Under the pieces are notes generated by a model, which was given only the letters and a program-made list of their open reading frames with translations, searched no databases and was not told the origin of the DNA. Below are positions 35,079 through 43,859 of a stretch of DNA of 64,000 bases, piece by piece. A program made the translations under genes and the position numbers. How positions within the stretch are numbered: the stretch's first letter is position 1; the number at the start of each line of letters is the position of its first letter. Source of the DNA: Parcubacteria group bacterium M10-OD1-1 (GTDB lineage: Bacteria; Patescibacteria; Paceibacteria; Moranbacterales; UBA2206); the NCBI GenBank assembly GCA_003056145.1, contig LSNL01000005.1:1-64000 (forward strand), written 5' to 3'.

Positions 35079-35744
35079 ATGTTTGAATATGAAAATAATC
35101 AAGAAAATAAGCATCGAATCGGAATAATTATTTTAGCTGGGTTATTTCTGGCATCGTTGTCTTTTTTGTTTATAGTTACAACAGAAAAAAACTTTAAAGT
35201 AACTACTGACTTTTTAATTGTTCAGAATCAAACTGGTTCGCAAGATTTTTATTCACTTTCCCGTTCGGCAGACTATATTGGGAGTGTTTTAAATAAAGCT
35301 ATTTATAGCGAACTTTTCATAAATGAAGTTGTGAAAACAGGAAAAGTGGATAGCAATTTTTTGCCAATAAATGAGAGTGAAAGACTAAAAGATTGGAGTA
35401 AAATGGTTAGAGTCAGTCGAAACTCTCAATTAGGAATAATCACAGTAGAAGTCTTTGGAAACGACCAAAGAAAAACCATAGATATCTCTGAAGGAATAAT
35501 TGAGGTTATGAAGACTAAGAATTATCTTTTTCGAGGAAAATTTAGTATGGATGTACGAGTGCTTTCAGGTCTAATTTTAGAAAAAAATCCTAGTTTTAAA
35601 AATATTGTGTTAGTAGTTGCTGGAGGATTTGTCGTGGGTATTGTGTTAAGTGGAATTTTTTTTTATTATTTTGATGTAGAAAAATTAAGGAAAACAGAAG
35701 ATGATAATCGGGATTATATAAAAAGTCTAGATGAATTAGAGTAA
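35079..35744 (+). CDS. Wzz/chain-length-determinant-like membrane protein 1
   Basis: 221 residues with a membrane helix near each end (about 19-36 and 166-188) and an extracytoplasmic domain between them. This layout and the start of the extracytoplasmic part (KVTTDFLIVQNQ) fit short Wzz-type polysaccharide co-polymerases, which set glycan chain length. It lacks the C-terminal tyrosine kinase. A second protein of the same layout is encoded at 42832. It is first of a run of envelope-glycan genes. Confidence 0.75.
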   Translation: MFEYENNQENKHRIGIIILAGLFLASLSFLFIVTTEKNFKVTTDFLIVQNQTGSQDFYSLSRSADYIGSVLNKAIYSELFINEVVKTGKVDSNFLPINESERLKDWSKMVRVSRNSQLGIITVEVFGNDQRKTIDISEGIIEVMKTKNYLFRGKFSMDVRVLSGLILEKNPSFKNIVLVVAGGFVVGIVLSGIFFYYFDVEKLRKTEDDNRDYIKSLDELE

Positions 35745-35834
35745 TTATTGGCAGAGCGAGGTGCTTTTTGTGTCTTTCTCTACTCGGAATTGTTCTGAGC
35801 TAGATGTAACTTAAAAATTAAATACCAAATAGAA

Positions 35835-35847
35835 CGCAAAGGAGTCG
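35835..35847 (+). promoter_or_regulatory. Shine-Dalgarno before the exported cassette
   Basis: AAAGGAG lies about 8 nt before the ATG at 35852. The following two genes also have GAGGAGG and AAAGGAGGAG sites. Confidence 0.75.
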
Positions 35848-35851
35848 CGCT

Positions 35852-36751
35852 ATGAAAAATTTATTAGCAGTCTTGTTTCTGTCCGCGCTTCTCGTTGGAT
35901 GCGCTGGAAGACAACTTCAGGTAGAAAATGTGAATTCTCCTGATATTAATAAAGGGATCAATCTTTTAATTGAACCTTATGAGGCAGTTGGAATCAAGGT
36001 TACACCTGAAATAAAAAGTGGAAGAATTCAGGTTAAAAAAGGGATTTTTCCTGATGTTCTTTTCGGGGAATATTTTCCAGGAAGAATTCGTTGGAATGGT
36101 TGGGCAGTTGAACCAGATGGGCGAGAATATTTTGCCCAGTCTATTTTTACTGGGATTGATTTTTCTGGACATTTTTCTGAAAGAACAATCGTTGATGCTC
36201 GAGCCAGTCAAGACGCTAGAGTGATGAATTTTTCATCGCTTATTGCCTATGCCTATTCATTAACAGGCACTGAATTTTCTCTCAAGTTTCATAAAATCTT
36301 AAATGATGTTAAATACCGAAAAGATTTTATCTTGAAATATGGAACACGATTGGGTGATTTGCAAAATGACCAAAACTTTGTAAAGATTATTAGTAAATGG
36401 AATCTTTACAATTCTCCTAATGGACAAATTTTAAGTCCGATTGGGGAAAAACAGTTAAAGGAAATCGCTGGAATTAATCCAGAATATACCTTTGTCGGAC
36501 AGTTAGTTGGGTCCGGAAGGTTTATGCTCACGCCCGATTATATAGGGACAATTGTGTCCTTAGGGATAGATGTTTTCTGTTCAGCAGACGGAAGCATCCC
36601 ATCTAAGGGTTGGGATTATAATTCTCAATTACCCAATAGACGCCAGATGGCGTTAATTATTAGATATATCGGAAAGTTCAGAATGAACTTAATCAAGAGA
36701 ATTAATGATGTAAACAGAAGTCTGCTTATGCGAGGAGGCATACTACAATGA
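35852..36751 (+). CDS. Putative lipoprotein, first gene of the exported cassette
   Basis: 299 residues. The N terminus is a lipoprotein signal: a short basic start, a hydrophobic stretch, and lipobox LVGC with Cys17. The mature part is rich in Ile, Gly, Tyr and Phe and looks alpha/beta; FPDVLFGEYFPGRIRWNGWAV and the late FVGQLVGSGRFMLTPDY are memorable segments but match no family I know. It begins with AAAGGAG, ends with TGA overlapping the next ATG, and its bases and codons (GCG, CGC, GTC) are richer in G/C than flanking genes. Role unknown; the three genes probably work together at the cell surface. Confidence 0.75.
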   Translation: MKNLLAVLFLSALLVGCAGRQLQVENVNSPDINKGINLLIEPYEAVGIKVTPEIKSGRIQVKKGIFPDVLFGEYFPGRIRWNGWAVEPDGREYFAQSIFTGIDFSGHFSERTIVDARASQDARVMNFSSLIAYAYSLTGTEFSLKFHKILNDVKYRKDFILKYGTRLGDLQNDQNFVKIISKWNLYNSPNGQILSPIGEKQLKEIAGINPEYTFVGQLVGSGRFMLTPDYIGTIVSLGIDVFCSADGSIPSKGWDYNSQLPNRRQMALIIRYIGKFRMNLIKRINDVNRSLLMRGGILQ

Positions 36752-38397
36752 AAAAGCTAGCGCTGTTATTGGTTGTTCTGTTGTCAGTGCTGGTTTCCAG
36801 CGCTGTCGCTAGGGGGGCGTATGTTGTTCGTCAAGGTGATTGCCTATCTGCAATAGGGCAATCTCAAAATCTTTTTTGGCAAGAAATCGCCAAATTAAAT
36901 AAAATCAATTCCCCCTATCTTATTTATCCAGGGGAAAAGTTATCTCTACCAAAGCCAGAAAAAATCTTGATCATTAAAGCTTCTGGTAAAGAAAAAATGC
37001 GAGTGAAAGTAAGCACAAAACATTTTTTTTGGCAAAACCCTGGAGCGGACAAATACCAGGGAACTGTTGATGAAGCATTAAAACTACTTGAGTATCCAAT
37101 TCAAGTAAGGAAAATGCTAAAAAGGAAAATTCGGTATAATCGGTTCAATGATTATACCATCAAAAATGGTGACCATATTCAAGCAATGACTTTCGGGAAA
37201 AATAAAGTTGAGTACAATGTCATTGCTGATTGGGAAAATCCCAAAAGAAAAATTACTAAAATCTCAAAAGATAAGAGTAGCGATTTAGCGGCTAAAAAGT
37301 ATTCAGTGATTTTTCAAAAAGTTAAATACTCAGTTATCTATCCTTATTGGTGTGGTAACTGGAGTCGTTTAAAAGATCGGCTCATACCAAAGTTGCCGCA
37401 GAAAACATCAACTGCACCAAAGTTTTTTTCTGTATCTAGAAATGCAATTGCAAAAAAAAATGAAATTACATATATTCCTCCAGGTGAGGAATGTAAAACA
37501 TTTGAGCAAGAGCCAACTATTGGTGTCTGGATATATAAGAATGGATTAGCTAAGGGTCGGGGAATATACATTGAGTACCTGACTTGGTTAAGAAATTCAA
37601 CGATTTTCGGATTAAATGGAAATCAAGTTTGTGGCGGAGCTAACTACAATTTGGGCTGGAGTCCAGGAGTTGGAATTTATGGATATTATTCTCCTGGAGA
37701 ATCCCGTATTTCTTCCTATGATTGGAAGGAGTGGGGAATCGGACCCCAAATCGGAATTAAATATTCAGCCATTGACAAGCAAAATCATTTTTGGCAGTGG
37801 CAAGCCAAACTTCGTTTGATTTATGAATGGAGTAATGGCAATAATACGGAAGGTTATTGGAAAAGACAATCTGGCTGGAAGCCAGGCTTCTACACAGAAT
37901 ATACTCGGATAGAAAGTGAAAACTTTCTATGGGGATTGACCGCCGAAGGCTGGATTGATTGGAACCAAAAGATTGATTCTAGCTGGAGTGGTGACTCTCC
38001 TTCTAGTCGTGGACAGCTTGCAGTTAGTGCCTTCGGTCAATGGAAGTTGAATAATAATTGGCAATTCCGTGGAATTGGCAGTTTATTCTATCAGGACTGG
38101 GACTATTATCTTGGTCTCAGAGTCACTCCTGAATTTAGGTGGAAAGAAACAATAATGTTTGGGCCTATGCTATCTTTACCCATTCATCTAGGCTCCGTAT
38201 ATGACGGCATTGCTAGGTCAAATCTCATAACCTACGGTGCTTTTATCCGGTTGGAGTTAGGAACTCCAATTCGGGCGATTAATCGTCGCAGGAGAATGGA
38301 CAGCATTCGCAAAACGGATGCTGAATGGCTAAATAAACTACAAAAAATGCCGTTTCATTCAGAGACGGTACAAATTAACAAAGGAGGAGTATCATGA
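36748..38397 (+). CDS. LysM protein with a beta-rich C-terminal domain
   Basis: 549 residues. A signal peptide ends near AVA (residue 21), followed by one LysM domain (VVRQGDCLSAIGQS...YLIYPGEKLSLP, about 25-67) that binds peptidoglycan or chitin-like glycans. From about residue 245 the sequence is made of alternating aromatic/hydrophobic strands separated by Gly/Asn/Ser turns (GVGIYGYY, QIGIKYSAI, WQAKLRLIYEW, GFYTEYTRI, LWGLTAEGWIDW, LAVSAFGQWKL, FRGIGSLFY), as in an outer-membrane-type barrel. The terminal residue is not aromatic, and the C terminus is a Arg/Lys-rich tail, so a true barrel is uncertain. ATGA overlaps join it to both neighbours. Confidence 0.75.
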   Translation: MKKLALLLVVLLSVLVSSAVARGAYVVRQGDCLSAIGQSQNLFWQEIAKLNKINSPYLIYPGEKLSLPKPEKILIIKASGKEKMRVKVSTKHFFWQNPGADKYQGTVDEALKLLEYPIQVRKMLKRKIRYNRFNDYTIKNGDHIQAMTFGKNKVEYNVIADWENPKRKITKISKDKSSDLAAKKYSVIFQKVKYSVIYPYWCGNWSRLKDRLIPKLPQKTSTAPKFFSVSRNAIAKKNEITYIPPGEECKTFEQEPTIGVWIYKNGLAKGRGIYIEYLTWLRNSTIFGLNGNQVCGGANYNLGWSPGVGIYGYYSPGESRISSYDWKEWGIGPQIGIKYSAIDKQNHFWQWQAKLRLIYEWSNGNNTEGYWKRQSGWKPGFYTEYTRIESENFLWGLTAEGWIDWNQKIDSSWSGDSPSSRGQLAVSAFGQWKLNNNWQFRGIGSLFYQDWDYYLGLRVTPEFRWKETIMFGPMLSLPIHLGSVYDGIARSNLITYGAFIRLELGTPIRAINRRRRMDSIRKTDAEWLNKLQKMPFHSETVQINKGGVS

Positions 38398-38789
38398 AAA
38401 AGTTAATTAGTTCTTTAGTCGTATTAGTGGCAATATTATGTTTTACCGGAGGAGCTTTGGCTGCTGCTAGACTACTGCCTAAGGGGGTGGTCGTTTCAGC
38501 AAAAATAAATGCCAAAGGGACGGCTCAGATAAACATTGTAGGAGTTGTTCCTACTGATGTTGAATTTTACAGCTATGGAAGGACCAAACATCTTGGTTCA
38601 ATCAATAAATTTAAAATCGACCTGAATTCCGGTCGGCGATTTAATTTTAAATTTAAAGTCAATGGCAGAGATTATTTTGTCTTGTTGACACCAGAAATGG
38701 TGATATTATCTCCAGATTTTTTTGGTCCAGGCATTGGCCTGGATTGTTCCAACAACGAGGGATGTGTGTTTTTAGTCACTGGTAATTAA
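38394..38789 (+). CDS. Small secreted protein, third gene of the cassette
   Basis: 131 residues with a clear signal peptide (MKKLISSLVV... cleavage near ALA, residue 23). The mature part is about 108 residues, Gly/Phe-rich and probably all-beta, with two late cysteines (LDCSNNEGCVF) that could form a disulfide. No family recognised. AAAGGAGGAG precedes the ATG, which overlaps the stop of the LysM gene. The gene ends in a perfect hairpin with its TAA in the loop. Confidence 0.75.
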   Translation: MKKLISSLVVLVAILCFTGGALAAARLLPKGVVVSAKINAKGTAQINIVGVVPTDVEFYSYGRTKHLGSINKFKIDLNSGRRFNFKFKVNGRDYFVLLTPEMVILSPDFFGPGIGLDCSNNEGCVFLVTGN

Positions 38790-38806
38790 AAACCAGTGAC
38801 TAAAAA
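38769..38806 (+). repeat. Perfect 15-bp hairpin with the stop codon in its loop
   Basis: TTTTTAGTCACTGGT (38769-38783) pairs perfectly with ACCAGTGACTAAAAA (38792-38806). The TAA stop (38787-38789) lies in the 8-nt loop. Same arrangement as at 25495-25519. Confidence 0.9.
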
Positions 38807-38817
38807 ATACACCTAAA

Positions 38818-38860
38818 AAGCCCCAATAACTCAATGAGTTGTTGGGGCTTGATTTTTTTT
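38818..38860 (+). terminator. Strong terminator of the exported cassette
   Basis: AAGCCCCAATAACTC (38818-38832) pairs with GAGTTGTTGGGGCTT (38836-38850) with one T-G, loop AAT, then GA and eight T's. Confidence 0.93.
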
Positions 38861-38877
38861 AGAATTTATGTTACTAT
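38849..38877 (+). promoter_or_regulatory. Promoter for the rest of the polysaccharide locus
   Basis: TTGATT (38849-38854, overlapping the terminator's tail), 17-nt spacer, TACTAT (38872-38877), 88 nt before the ATG at 38966. Confidence 0.55.
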
Positions 38878-38965
38878 ACCAAGTTAAAATAATTAAAAAA
38901 TAAGTTTTAGAAAATAAACAATAACTAATAAATCCATCTTTAAAGCGATTACCAAAGAAGAGAAT

Positions 38966-40399
38966 ATGAATAATCTTTTTCAAAAAATGAATAGAGAAAC
39001 TATAAGTGCGATTTTTGTAATCGTTTTGGTTTCTTTGTTTATTTTTGCTAATTTTTTTGTCGGATTTGTTCTTTCTCTATATTTAATAGCAATGACAGTC
39101 AGTTTTGGAATTATCTTTTTTCATCCTAGAAGTGGACTCTATGCAATCGTCTTCTTAACATTTATTTTTGAAAGATTTTTTACCTTATCACCGATAATTT
39201 TAGGAAGAAGTGAGATTAAATTTTATCCAATTGACGCATTATTTATTGCGATTATTTTTGGAATATTTTTTCAATTTTTGCAAAAAAGGATAAAAATAAG
39301 CTTGAAAAAAGTTGATTTCTATTTGATTTGGTTTATAGTTTTAGTTTTTTTTCAATTCCTGTTGAGTATATTTGTTTCTCAGTCTGATAATACATTAGCA
39401 TTTAGTGGATTTAAAAATTATGCTCTTTATGCTCTTTTCTATTTTGCCGTAGTTATCTTAATAGATAATAAAAAATACTTACTGAGATTTCTGAAATTTT
39501 TTTTGGCAGGAGCAATTGGAATTTTATTTTTTATCTTTTATGGAATTCTTGCTGGTAGGGGTCTTTGGTCTAAATATACACCACTTTCTACTGAGGGTGT
39601 GCGTCTTTTGGCTTTTACTCACGGTTTCTATTTGTCTATGACTCTAATCGTTTTAATTGCTTATTTTGTCTTTAATCGAAAAAAAATTAATGTTTCCCAA
39701 TATGTTTTGAGTGGAATCTGGATAGTTGGAGTTTTGGGATCTATGATGCGCCATTTATGGGCTGGCTTAGGAGTAGCTATGCTATTTTTATTTTTATTCT
39801 CTGATTTGCGCCAAAAAAAATATTTCAAGAAAATAGTTCTGAGATATATCACGATGTCATTTATTGCACTTATTTTAATTACTTATCTTGCTCTTATTTT
39901 ACCGCATTCTAAATTAAATAGCGTAACAACAAACGCTAGCGAGGAGATTTTTAGTCGAGTTGAATCCATTTTTAATTTTTCTCAGGATAAAAGTTTCAGC
40001 TGGAGAGATCTCGTTTGGAACGAAGCTCTTTCCAGTTATACTCAATATCCAATTCTAGGGGTTGGTTTGGGAAAGTCTATCCCCGTAGAAAATTCAAGCT
40101 ATCATGATTTTGTGGAGTTACGAGATATTCATAATTCACCGTTAGCTATCTTCGTTCAAATGGGTCCAATTGTATTTTTATTTTTATTAGTCTTTGTTGG
40201 GAAAATAATGCGAGAATTGTATATACGGAAGAAAAACTGGATAGGAGTAGCTTTTTTTAGTCTTGGATCAGCTTATTTAGTTTTCTTTCTTTTTCAGCCT
40301 TATTTAGAAACAAACTTGTTAGGAATATTCTTTTGGATAATTTTAGCCTTTCAAAGAAATTTAATTTTTCAAAAATATGAAAATATTAGAAATCAATAA
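38966..40399 (+). CDS. O-antigen polymerase/ligase-like membrane protein (Wzy/WaaL type)
   Basis: 477 residues with about 11-12 membrane helices and one larger extracytoplasmic loop near 320-385. That loop holds YPILGVGLGKSIPVE and RDIHNSPLAIFVQMGP, the G-x-G-x plus His pattern of the Wzy_C/O-antigen ligase family. It would polymerise or transfer lipid-linked glycans outside the membrane. Its last 23 nt overlap the next glycosyltransferase gene, so they are coupled. The base composition returns here to the low-G+C norm. Confidence 0.88.
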   Translation: MNNLFQKMNRETISAIFVIVLVSLFIFANFFVGFVLSLYLIAMTVSFGIIFFHPRSGLYAIVFLTFIFERFFTLSPIILGRSEIKFYPIDALFIAIIFGIFFQFLQKRIKISLKKVDFYLIWFIVLVFFQFLLSIFVSQSDNTLAFSGFKNYALYALFYFAVVILIDNKKYLLRFLKFFLAGAIGILFFIFYGILAGRGLWSKYTPLSTEGVRLLAFTHGFYLSMTLIVLIAYFVFNRKKINVSQYVLSGIWIVGVLGSMMRHLWAGLGVAMLFLFLFSDLRQKKYFKKIVLRYITMSFIALILITYLALILPHSKLNSVTTNASEEIFSRVESIFNFSQDKSFSWRDLVWNEALSSYTQYPILGVGLGKSIPVENSSYHDFVELRDIHNSPLAIFVQMGPIVFLFLLVFVGKIMRELYIRKKNWIGVAFFSLGSAYLVFFLFQPYLETNLLGIFFWIILAFQRNLIFQKYENIRNQ

Positions 40400-41588
40400 A
40401 TTTTATTTTCCTAAAAGGGGAGCGGAGAAGCATTTTTTAGACTTGATTCAGCTCTTGGGAAAAAGAGGTCACGAAGTGGCGGTTTTCTCTATGCAACATC
40501 CTAAAAATTTAAAGACAAGATGGAGCCAATATTTTGTTTCTGCAGTTGGATATACTAGTGAATATTCTTTTTGGCAAAGAGTCAAAGGAATATTTCGTGG
40601 ATTTTATTCATTAGAAGCTAAAAGAAAGATTAATCAGATTCTGGATAATTTTCAACCAGATATTGTACATATTCACAATATTTATCATCAGTTATCTCCA
40701 ACTATCCTTTTTGAAATAAAGAAAAGAAATATTCCGATTATTATGACAGTGCATGATTTTAAATTAATAAGCCCAAATTATAATCTCTATCATCAAGGAA
40801 AATTATATTCTCGAGGAAAAAATAAAAAGTATTACCAATGTTTTTTGGATAAATGTTTTAAAAATTCTTATCTTCAAAGTTTCGCAGCAATGCTTGAAAT
40901 GTATTGGCACGGTGTCATTCTTAGAACCTACGAAAAAAATATTGATTTATTTTTAGTTCCAAGTATTTTTGTTAAAAACATTCTGGATGAGTGGGGATTT
41001 CCGATGAAAAATGTTCAGGTGTTGCCACATTTTATTTTTGAGAATAAACCAATTAAGACTAGGGAGATTCGTAGCGAAGAGAATACAAATAAGTTTGCCT
41101 TATATGCAGGAGGAATATCCAAAGATAAGGGAGTAGAAACTTTATTAGCTATTTTTAGTGATTTGAAAGGATTGAAATTGTATTTGGCTGGTAATATTGA
41201 GGATGATATTGATATTTTAAAAAATCAAAATATCCGATATTTAGGATTTTTAAACCAAACAATGCTTAGCTCTTATATTGAAAAATCCAATTTAGTAATT
41301 TCTGGCTCCCAACTTTCTGAAACCTTTGGATTAATTGCGCTAGAAGCTATCGCCAAAGGAAAACCTTTTGTTGGTTTTAAGAGTGGAGCGTATAGCGAGA
41401 TTATTAAGAATAAATCCAATGGATTCCTAGTAGATAACAAAAAGAAGATGGCAGAAACTGTTAAAAATATTGCAGAAAATAAAATTTTATTTAATCAAGA
41501 AAAAATTCAGCAAGAAGCAATTAAGAAATTTGGAAGTAAAAAATATTTGGAAATTTTTGAAAAGATTTTGGATAGCTTCAAAAAATAA
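40377..41588 (+). CDS. GT4 family glycosyltransferase 1
   Basis: 403 residues of GT-B fold. The acceptor-binding half starts KFYFPKRGAEKHFLDLIQLLGKRGHEV; the donor half has ALYAGGISKDKGVETLL near 240 and the E-x7-E motif region ETFGLIALEAIAKGKPFVGF near 313. It adds a sugar, retaining its configuration, to a lipid-linked glycan on the cytoplasmic face. The start lies inside the preceding gene. Confidence 0.92.
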   Translation: MKILEINKFYFPKRGAEKHFLDLIQLLGKRGHEVAVFSMQHPKNLKTRWSQYFVSAVGYTSEYSFWQRVKGIFRGFYSLEAKRKINQILDNFQPDIVHIHNIYHQLSPTILFEIKKRNIPIIMTVHDFKLISPNYNLYHQGKLYSRGKNKKYYQCFLDKCFKNSYLQSFAAMLEMYWHGVILRTYEKNIDLFLVPSIFVKNILDEWGFPMKNVQVLPHFIFENKPIKTREIRSEENTNKFALYAGGISKDKGVETLLAIFSDLKGLKLYLAGNIEDDIDILKNQNIRYLGFLNQTMLSSYIEKSNLVISGSQLSETFGLIALEAIAKGKPFVGFKSGAYSEIIKNKSNGFLVDNKKKMAETVKNIAENKILFNQEKIQQEAIKKFGSKKYLEIFEKILDSFKK

Positions 41589-41618
41589 TTTTTTAAATAT
41601 TTAATTAGAGAGTTTGAT

Positions 41619-41647
41619 TTGACATTTCTTCAGAATAATGTTAGATT
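41619..41647 (+). promoter_or_regulatory. Promoter of the second GT4 gene
   Basis: TTGACA (41619-41624), 17-nt spacer, TAGATT (41642-41647), 30 nt before the ATG. Confidence 0.6.
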
Positions 41648-41677
41648 ACTAAGTTAATATATTCATTTAATTGAGGT

Positions 41678-42814
41678 ATGAAAATAGCATTTATTGGACA
41701 AAAAGGCATCCCTGCTCAATTTGGCGGAGTTGAAAAACACACGGAGGAATTGGCAATACGTTTGGCTAAAAAGGGTCATCAAGTTTTTGTTTATGTACGA
41801 AACAATTATACGGACAAAAAGACTATTTATTATCAAGGTGTTAAATTAATTCATCTTCCTAGTATTCATTCTAAAAACTTAGATGCAATTAGCCATACTT
41901 TTTTAGCTACTTTTCATGCCCTTTTTCAGAATTATGATGTTATTCACTATCACGCTATTGGACCAAGTTCTCTAAGTTTTGTTATAAAAATATTTAAAAG
42001 AAAGACTGCTTTAATAGTTACTCATCATTGTCAAGATTATTATCATAAAAAGTGGAGCTTTTTAGCTAAAACTTATTTGCGTTTTGGTGAATATGTTGCA
42101 ATCACTTGGGCTGATAAAATAATTACCGTTTCTAAAGTTTTAGAAAGCTATATTAAAAATAAATTTCAAAAAAAAGCGGTAGTCATTCCTAATGGAGTAG
42201 ATGTTTCTATTTCAGATAATAAAAATTATTTAAAAAAATGGAACCTACAGAAAAATAGTTACATTTTATTTGTAGGTCGATTAATTAGACATAAAGGAGC
42301 ACACTATTTAATTAAGGCTTTTAAGGTTTTAGAAGATAAACATTTAACGAGAGAAAAAAAATTAGTTATTGTTGGCGATGGTTTTTATACTGATGATTAT
42401 ATCAGGGAACTAAAAGATTTAGCACGAGGGAGAGAAAATATAATTTTTACGGGTAACCAAACAAAAGAGGCTTTGGCTCAATTATTTTCACATTGTTATC
42501 TTTTTGTTCATCCGTCTCAAAGCGAAGGTTTGTCGTTAGCTTTATTAGAAGCTATGGGCTATGGAAAAGCTGTAATTGCAAGTGATATTAAAGAAAATCT
42601 AGAAGTTATCAATGATAATACAGGAAAACATTTTCAATCTGGTAATTCTGAAGATTTAGAAAAAAATATAGTTTATTTAATTAACAATCCTTTAGTAGTT
42701 AAACAACTGGGGGAAAAGGCTATGCTAGAAGCTCAAAAAAGATATAGTTGGGATAATATTGTTAATAAAACAGAAAAATTATATCAAGAAGTTTTAGAAA
42801 AAAAAGTAATTTAA
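41678..42814 (+). CDS. GT4 family glycosyltransferase 2
   Basis: 378 residues of GT-B fold. The start KIAFIGQKGIPAQFGGVEKHTEELA is typical of rhamnosyl/mannosyl GT4 enzymes; IPNGVDVSI near 171, ILFVGRLIRHKGAHYLIKAF near 191 and HPSQSEGLSLALLEAMGYGKAVIAS near 280 form the donor site. A promoter lies upstream, so it may begin a second transcript with the Wzz-like and DUF4012 genes. The GAGGT directly before the ATG is too close to serve as a Shine-Dalgarno. Confidence 0.93.
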   Translation: MKIAFIGQKGIPAQFGGVEKHTEELAIRLAKKGHQVFVYVRNNYTDKKTIYYQGVKLIHLPSIHSKNLDAISHTFLATFHALFQNYDVIHYHAIGPSSLSFVIKIFKRKTALIVTHHCQDYYHKKWSFLAKTYLRFGEYVAITWADKIITVSKVLESYIKNKFQKKAVVIPNGVDVSISDNKNYLKKWNLQKNSYILFVGRLIRHKGAHYLIKAFKVLEDKHLTREKKLVIVGDGFYTDDYIRELKDLARGRENIIFTGNQTKEALAQLFSHCYLFVHPSQSEGLSLALLEAMGYGKAVIASDIKENLEVINDNTGKHFQSGNSEDLEKNIVYLINNPLVVKQLGEKAMLEAQKRYSWDNIVNKTEKLYQEVLEKKVI

Positions 42815-42831
42815 TTCTAAGTAAAAAATCA

Positions 42832-43836
42832 ATGAAGAATATAGTTAAATCTAAACTATTTTGGACAATTCTTATTTTAGCAACTGCTATTATTTTTATT
42901 GTGCTTATCAATGTGGAAAGAGTTTATAAATCAGAAGCTGATATTTTGATCATTCCCAGATCCGAAACAACCGTTAGAAACATAAATCAAATTATTGGAA
43001 ATTTAGAAACTATTTCTTACTCTCTTTCTTTTTATGACAGAATGATAAGAGATAATAAAGATGTGTTAAATGATAGAGTTGCAGAGTTACCAGCTATCGA
43101 AAGAAAAAACTACTGGGATTCTAAAATAGAAATTAATCATTTAAAGAACACTGGAATTCTTAGAATAATCGCTTCAGATAAGAGTCCATACCAAGCTTCA
43201 GTTTTAAATAATCAAGCTGTTAAGGATTTAGTTGCTGTTTCTTCTTTATACTATAATATTAAAACTGATATTGATGTTCGCATTATTGATGGACCAATTG
43301 GTAAATATACTACTTCTCAGTCATATTTAGTTGTGTTAATAGAAAGTTTAGCTGGAGGGATTGTTATTGCAATACTAATTTTTCTTTTGTCAGCTAAATT
43401 ATTTTGGAAGAAAGAAGATAGGAGAAATTTCAGTTCAATAAATTTTCCATCATATGAAAAATCTTTATTTGATTTGAAAGGAGCTACCCATAAAAAAAGT
43501 TTACAAAAATTGATAGAGGATAAACCAGAAATATATTCTAATGAAATATCTCAATCAACTCTTCTAGATACCTCTCTAGCGTCATCTAAGGAAGCTGCTG
43601 CTCCTGCCAACTTACCAATTGCGTCTGATAATTTTTTTGAGAATAATTCAAAGGAAGAAAAAGTGCTTCCCGAAAAAATGGTTATTAATAATAAATTTGC
43701 GAAAAATTTGAATACTGAGAAAGCTGAAAATAAAAAAATTAAGTCAATAAACAATAACCAAGAATCTATTATTCGCGAGGCTACTCCCGAGGAAGTCAAA
43801 GAGAGACTGAATAAATTATTGTCTGGAAAACTTTAA
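42832..43836 (+). CDS. Wzz-like membrane protein 2 with a long cytoplasmic tail
   Basis: 334 residues. A membrane helix near the N terminus (about 9-24), an extracytoplasmic domain starting YKSEADILIIPRSETTVRNINQI, a second helix (about 164-186), then a low-complexity cytoplasmic tail of about 145 residues ending EATPEEVKERLNKLLSGKL. The first part fits polysaccharide co-polymerases. The tail has no ATP-binding motifs, so it is not a BY-kinase. It lies 17 nt after the GT4 gene and 23 nt before the DUF4012 gene. Confidence 0.75.
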   Translation: MKNIVKSKLFWTILILATAIIFIVLINVERVYKSEADILIIPRSETTVRNINQIIGNLETISYSLSFYDRMIRDNKDVLNDRVAELPAIERKNYWDSKIEINHLKNTGILRIIASDKSPYQASVLNNQAVKDLVAVSSLYYNIKTDIDVRIIDGPIGKYTTSQSYLVVLIESLAGGIVIAILIFLLSAKLFWKKEDRRNFSSINFPSYEKSLFDLKGATHKKSLQKLIEDKPEIYSNEISQSTLLDTSLASSKEAAAPANLPIASDNFFENNSKEEKVLPEKMVINNKFAKNLNTEKAENKKIKSINNNQESIIREATPEEVKERLNKLLSGKL

Positions 43837-43859
43837 AAAATATAATCTTAAATATAAAA

